Assembly: GCA_900073065.1 (NCBI GenBank) | Contig: FJOG01000057.1 | Location: 196,858 to 222,539, forward strand | Length of the DNA: 25,682 bases | Source: Phialocephala subalpina | Taxonomy: Eukaryota > Ascomycota > Leotiomycetes > Helotiales > Mollisiaceae | Direction of reading: 5' to 3' | Shown here: positions 22,306 through 25,682 of the stretch, piece after piece | Numbering within the stretch: position 1 is the first letter of the stretch | How the letters are laid out: each line of letters opens with the position of its first letter | Notes under the pieces: model-generated | Told to the model about the DNA's origin: nothing | The model's database searches: none | What the model saw: only the letters and a program-made list of their open reading frames with translations | Made by a program: the position numbers and the translations under genes

Positions 22306-22883
22306 TTATATCACCTGCGATATCTCTGCCATCGTCTTCGTCAATTCGCTAATAAGCTCGCGGGTTCCGTTCAATGAAATTGTAGAACGTACGTTGTGCG
22401 GCTTCCGAGTCTTGAAGTGATCGATCAGGCGCCAGACTTCAGCTGTCGAGTGCTTCAAACTCCTGCGGAGATCTTCTTCGTTGTCCATGAAGTTTCCGAA
22501 CTTTGCAGCGGCTAGGAAACGAAAGCTTTCGGAATCGGAACAATGCGTGATGGGCAGAGTCAGGCCGAGACCGATATCTAGATGGTCAGCAAGTCGGCCT
22601 GCAACGGCGTCAGCGTACTACCCGGAGTGTAGTTGAAGATCCGAGTGTTCGTCAAGTGTCTCCAATACCTGGCCAATGAGTCGAATTGTTGATGAGCCCA
22701 TCAGGATGGGATATACCATAGTCTGTTGTGCGGCGGACTACCCTTTGCATTCTGGACGGCTGGGAAGGATAATAACATCTGCCATTTCTCAAGAGACTAT
22801 GTGTCCCCTTGCACTTCGTAATGCTCCATAGGTAGGCCACGAGTTCCGTAACTTGTGGTGTAGTTCGAAATCGGTGTCAGCAT
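22306..22883 (-). CDS. Unrecognised spliced gene, possibly decaying (150 aa, or 245 aa with a further intron)
   Basis: Read on the minus strand, exons 22883-22815, 22759-22669 and 22598 onward join in phase. The intron at 22,814-22,760 ends in a good pyrimidine tract and CAG (its donor GTGCAA is weak). The intron at 22,668-22,599 has a GCTGAC branch site and TTGCAG. Exon 3 encodes a protein-like, helix-rich sequence (SESFRFLAAAKFGNF, then EDLRRSLKHSTAEVWRL) and runs to a TAA at 22308-22306, giving 150 aa. Two details suggest decay or another splice form. The same frame stays protein-like for about 70 codons past that TAA, including a hydrophobic stretch. Alternatively a 44-nt GTACGT...TTAG intron (22,392-22,349) would join to a frame open to 21,977, giving 245 aa. 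I do not recognise the family. It is divergent from the F-box-like gene, 337 bp away. Confidence 0.4.
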
Positions 22884-23220
22884 CTGTAAAGTACAATCCC
22901 CCTTTGATCACATACAGCCTAAATATTTAGCCCTAGCCCTATCAAGCGAGCGCTAGCGGAAACGTTAAATTCAACAACAAGGAACTGAGGAGAATTCGAC
23001 TTTTATTCATCATCAACACGAATCTCTAGGATATGATACTCCGGAGATCCCCTTTCCGAACAAGCTATTCTATGACTACCAGACTGTGTTATTTTGACAC
23101 TTTCCAAGCCTCAAAAATTGACCCGACTCGCAGATGGGTGCGACGATTATCCTGCATTCAGCTTGAACCTTCGAAAATACAAGCTTGCCTAAGAAGACAT
23201 CCATCTGACATCTCATCGCC

Positions 23221-25176
23221 ATGGTCGACCGAAATTCACATGATTCATTTTCCTCGAGTGACCCAGTTGCAGCATCAACTCAGAAAGCGTCATTCCTCAG
23301 CCTACCATTCATCCTCCGACGTCGCATCTATTTGTACGCGGGAATACAAAACCCGTCAACCGTTCATCTTAACTACCTGTTTCCTGATGAATTCTGCAAT
23401 CTCTAGTATAAGTAAGTTGGATTCGACTGGGCGAAAGTTCCTCCGGATCCCTACGTATCGCCTAAAAGCATCAGTCTTTCTCACTTCCTGGACAGACCTC
23501 GCCCGCATCCCGCAATTCTGTTCAATCGCCGTTGTACTAGCTGCTATGGAGATCGTATGGATCCTGATGAAGAATATCGGGGTGATTGTGATCCACTCCC
23601 GTTCCAGCTCCTCTATGTTTCTCGCACAATCTTTAGCGAAGTTTTGTCGACATTCTATTCAGAAAATAAGTTCAGTGTCGTTCGCACGGATCCAGGAGGC
23701 CTTTCTTGTCTTCAAGATTTTCGCCCTGTCATCATCGCGCGGTTGACATCTCTCTCAATCCGTTTGAATGTGTCTGACTGCCAGACCATGCGAGTTTGCC
23801 AACAAACATCGCACAGGATGTGCTGTCATCCAGGCATTTGCATGGAGCGGGGTCACGATAAGCTGTTGGGAACAAAATCCTCTGGACCTGAAAACTCACC
23901 CATCGTGAAGTGGACTAAACTATGCAAATACATGGCATCTCATATTGTCCCTAATCAGCTCAAACTTTGCGTCATCTGCGATGTAGCTGATATCGAGACG
24001 GCAAAGGAAGTCGTGGATCCTCTCTCGAGTGTACCAATCCTCAGGGGACTTGCTATTCGACTTGGAAATGATCCGAAGGATCTTTGCCTTTACGACCTAG
24101 CTAAGAGAACGGTTTACGAGAAAACCAATCACTCGGAAGCTACTCAAAGCTCCCCATTTCGGTTTGGTGACCTTCCACAAGAAATTCGTTTCCAAATCTT
24201 AGAGTGTACAGAACTCGTCACGCCATTCGATATAGCATGGGCTCCATATCGGTCATCCTGCGGCCTGAGTGTGTTTGAGTTTCGAATTTTCAAGCGATGG
24301 TACTCCAACACCTACTTACCTGTTGATGAGCACTTCTCTGGATGCTGTAGAGAGTGCTCAGATGCCAAGGAAGGGTGTTGCTGCTGGAGACAACGTGCAG
24401 CATATTCTTCAAGCTGCACTTGTTGGAAAATGCCGATGCCACTTCTTTCAGTCTGCCGACAAATGCGAGAGGATGCAACGACGGTCTTCTTCTCCAAGAA
24501 TCACTTCGTTGTCCTCCCCGCTGAAGATAAGTCTCCGAGAAAAAGGAAGCAGCTAGAAATACTTCAATTTCTGGACCGCTTACCTCCAACGGCTTTGACA
24601 CACATTCGTTCCTTAACCTGGATTGTTCCCACAGTTGCAGATGGATTCTTCGAACAAGACAGCACTTCCTATCGAGACTGGTTGGATGTTGTGGATATTT
24701 CACGGCGAGAGATGAACTTACCACAATTGAATCTCACCCTAGACTTCTTACGCGCGCGTAGGAGTTTCGAGGCTGATCTCGATGACCAAGCGGACGCGCT
24801 TGCGGGTTACAGAATATTAACAACCTGTAATAGAGCCCATAGAACACGCACGGCAATGACAGCATGTGCTGCTGCACAGCTTCTGACAGAATCTTTATTG
24901 CCACTTGGGCCGTTCAAGAACCTACGAATTCATTTGAGCTGTCATTGGGGAGCCTACCCACTCACCTTCTCATATTCCGAGGATGGGGAAGAAGTCGCAG
25001 AAAAAGAACGGAACCTCGAGAAACAGATCATGGGCGACGAATACAATGCTATATTGCAGGGCAAGCATGCAAGAAGACATGGTTGGAATGGGTATTTTTG
25101 CTATGGAAAGTGCGGAGAATGTCCCGAGCCTGAGCCGCGGAAGATTTTTGAACTTATGGGTTCCAATATCACATGA
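23221..25176 (+). CDS. F-box-like fungal protein with two internal repeats
   Basis: Belongs to the large fungal group of F-box-like proteins, probably substrate adaptors, but no partner is known. Exon 1 is 23221-23405 and exon 2 is 23475-25176, giving 628 aa. The ATG at 23221 has a good context (GCC-ATGG). The intron is my inference: both exons are in the same frame, but TAG and TAA codons interrupt it at 23,404 and 23,410. A 69-nt GTATAA...CATCAG intron removes both and keeps the frame. Seen: F-box-like helix FLSLPFILRRRIYLYAG (25-41) followed by LLYVSRTIFSEV...FYSENKF (107-128); the same pair again as DLPQEIRFQILE (294-305) and LLSVCRQMREDA...FFSKNHF (386-406); and a Cys-rich segment between, about 352-378 (CCREC, GCCCW, CTCW), that could bind metal. 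If the intron is wrong, the gene is broken and only 23,557-25,176 would be usable. Confidence 0.75.
23406..23474 (+). other. Inferred 69-nt intron of the F-box-like gene
   Basis: Begins GTATAAGTAAGT and ends CATCAG, with CCTAA about 10-14 nt before the end as a weak branch site. It contains two in-frame stops and is a multiple of three. A near-alternative acceptor, AAAAG, would give 63 nt and also keeps the frame. Confidence 0.55.
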
Positions 25177-25480
25177 TTTGTCTTAGTGAGGGCGCTACGC
25201 TTCATACAGTTAGTGGAAAGGATTGGGTGGTTAGTCAAAGCAAAAGCGGGGTATTCCGACGAGTGCAATCGAACGATGAAGCTCTTCGAACATTATTGGC
25301 CGTCCGCTTTGATATATTATAGCGCGTCATTTAAGCGAGGATAGCCCCCCTTTGAGTTTCGGGCTAGGAGGGGCGCTGCGCCCCCTATAATCGGAATCTT
25401 CACACCTCCCAATCCTTTGGCTCACGTAATCTCACGCCGCTTCTACTCAGGCCGGCTCAAGCCCGGCTTAACTTCGGCTT
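25177..25480. other. 3' flank of F-box-like gene, with GC-rich hairpins at the isochore border
   Basis: No gene. TAGCCC (25,342-25,347) pairs with GGGCTA (25,361-25,366). A perfect 15-nt palindrome, GGGGCGC-T-GCGCCCC, lies at 25,370-25,384. AAGCCCGGCTT is at 25,459-25,469, just before the AT-rich block. They may be termination or processing signals for the gene, or the surviving edge of a repeat. Confidence 0.45.
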
Positions 25481-25682
25481 AAATCTATTTATTTTATTTA
25501 TTTATTTTATTAAAAAATTTTAAATTATTATTTTTATTTATTTTTATTTATATATAAAAACGTTTTTTATATTTTATTAATAAAATTATATAAAAATATT
25601 CAAAGTTTATAAAACGAATTATTTATTTTATTATTATTAATTAATTAATATAAAAATTAATATAAATTTTTTGAAAAAAATT
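25481..25682. repeat. AT-rich block (RIP-like isochore), right edge
   Basis: Abrupt change to nearly pure A/T with TTTATT and TAAAAA repetition, mirroring the left edge. It is probably a RIP-mutated repeat extending beyond the window. Confidence 0.7.

Noticed and set aside
22652..22840. Minus-strand start at 22840 for the unrecognised gene
   Set aside because: The codon there is GTG. Either the spliced start at 22883 or the internal ATG at 22750 is more likely.
1..25682. tRNA genes, rRNA, CRISPR arrays, intact transposons
   Set aside because: I looked for B-box-like GGTTCGAnTCC, spaced direct repeats, and transposase or reverse-transcriptase motifs and saw none. CRISPR is not expected in a fungal nuclear genome.

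Overview
This window looks like nuclear DNA of a filamentous ascomycete (Pezizomycotina). The evidence is short GT-AG introns of about 44-70 nt with CTGAC/CTAAC-like branch sites, monocistronic genes, a UncA-type kinesin-3, a DHA2-type drug transporter, a secreted intradiol dioxygenase and a fungal F-box-like protein with two repeats. A Leotiomycete is my best guess, from the style of the proteins only. A gene-bearing island of ordinary base composition (about 410-25,480) lies between two extremely AT-rich blocks at the window edges, as expected for AT-isochores made by repeat-induced point mutation (RIP) of old transposons.

Layout: (1) AT-rich block 1-405, then about 1 kb with small inverted repeats and no clear gene. 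(2) Kinesin-3 motor gene, minus, 1384-6391, one intron. (3) About 2.6 kb with no convincing gene. (4) Seven-knuckle CCHC zinc-finger gene (Gis2/Byr3/CNBP family), minus, 8967-10207, eight exons including micro-exons of 14, 15 and 20 nt. (5) A stretch of decayed DNA (10.4-14.0 kb) whose best-supported content is a frameshifted relic of a Zn2Cys6 (AflR-type) regulator, plus, about 12,228-13,500. (6) DHA2 MFS transporter, minus, 14,073-16,353, five exons; four bZIP-like TGA[C/G]TC half-sites spaced exactly 30 bp lie upstream. (7) A plus-strand relic of the C-terminal part of a Baeyer-Villiger-type flavin monooxygenase, about 18,296-18,800. (8) Secreted intradiol dioxygenase, minus, 19,135-20,236, three exons. 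(9) About 2 kb with no convincing gene. (10) An unrecognised spliced gene or gene relic, minus, 22,306-22,883, divergent from (11) an F-box-like gene, plus, 23,221-25,176. (12) GC-rich hairpins, then the right AT-rich block.

How the genes relate: the kinesin and the zinc-knuckle protein are housekeeping genes. The middle of the window (dead regulator, intact exporter, dead monooxygenase, intact ring-cleaving dioxygenase) has the gene content of a partly decayed catabolic or secondary-metabolite locus. That grouping is my inference; no core synthase is visible. The most interesting items are the two gene relics and what they imply together, the 30-bp phased site array, the micro-exon gene, and the unannotated gene divergent from the F-box gene. 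All family assignments come from reading motifs; no database search was possible.
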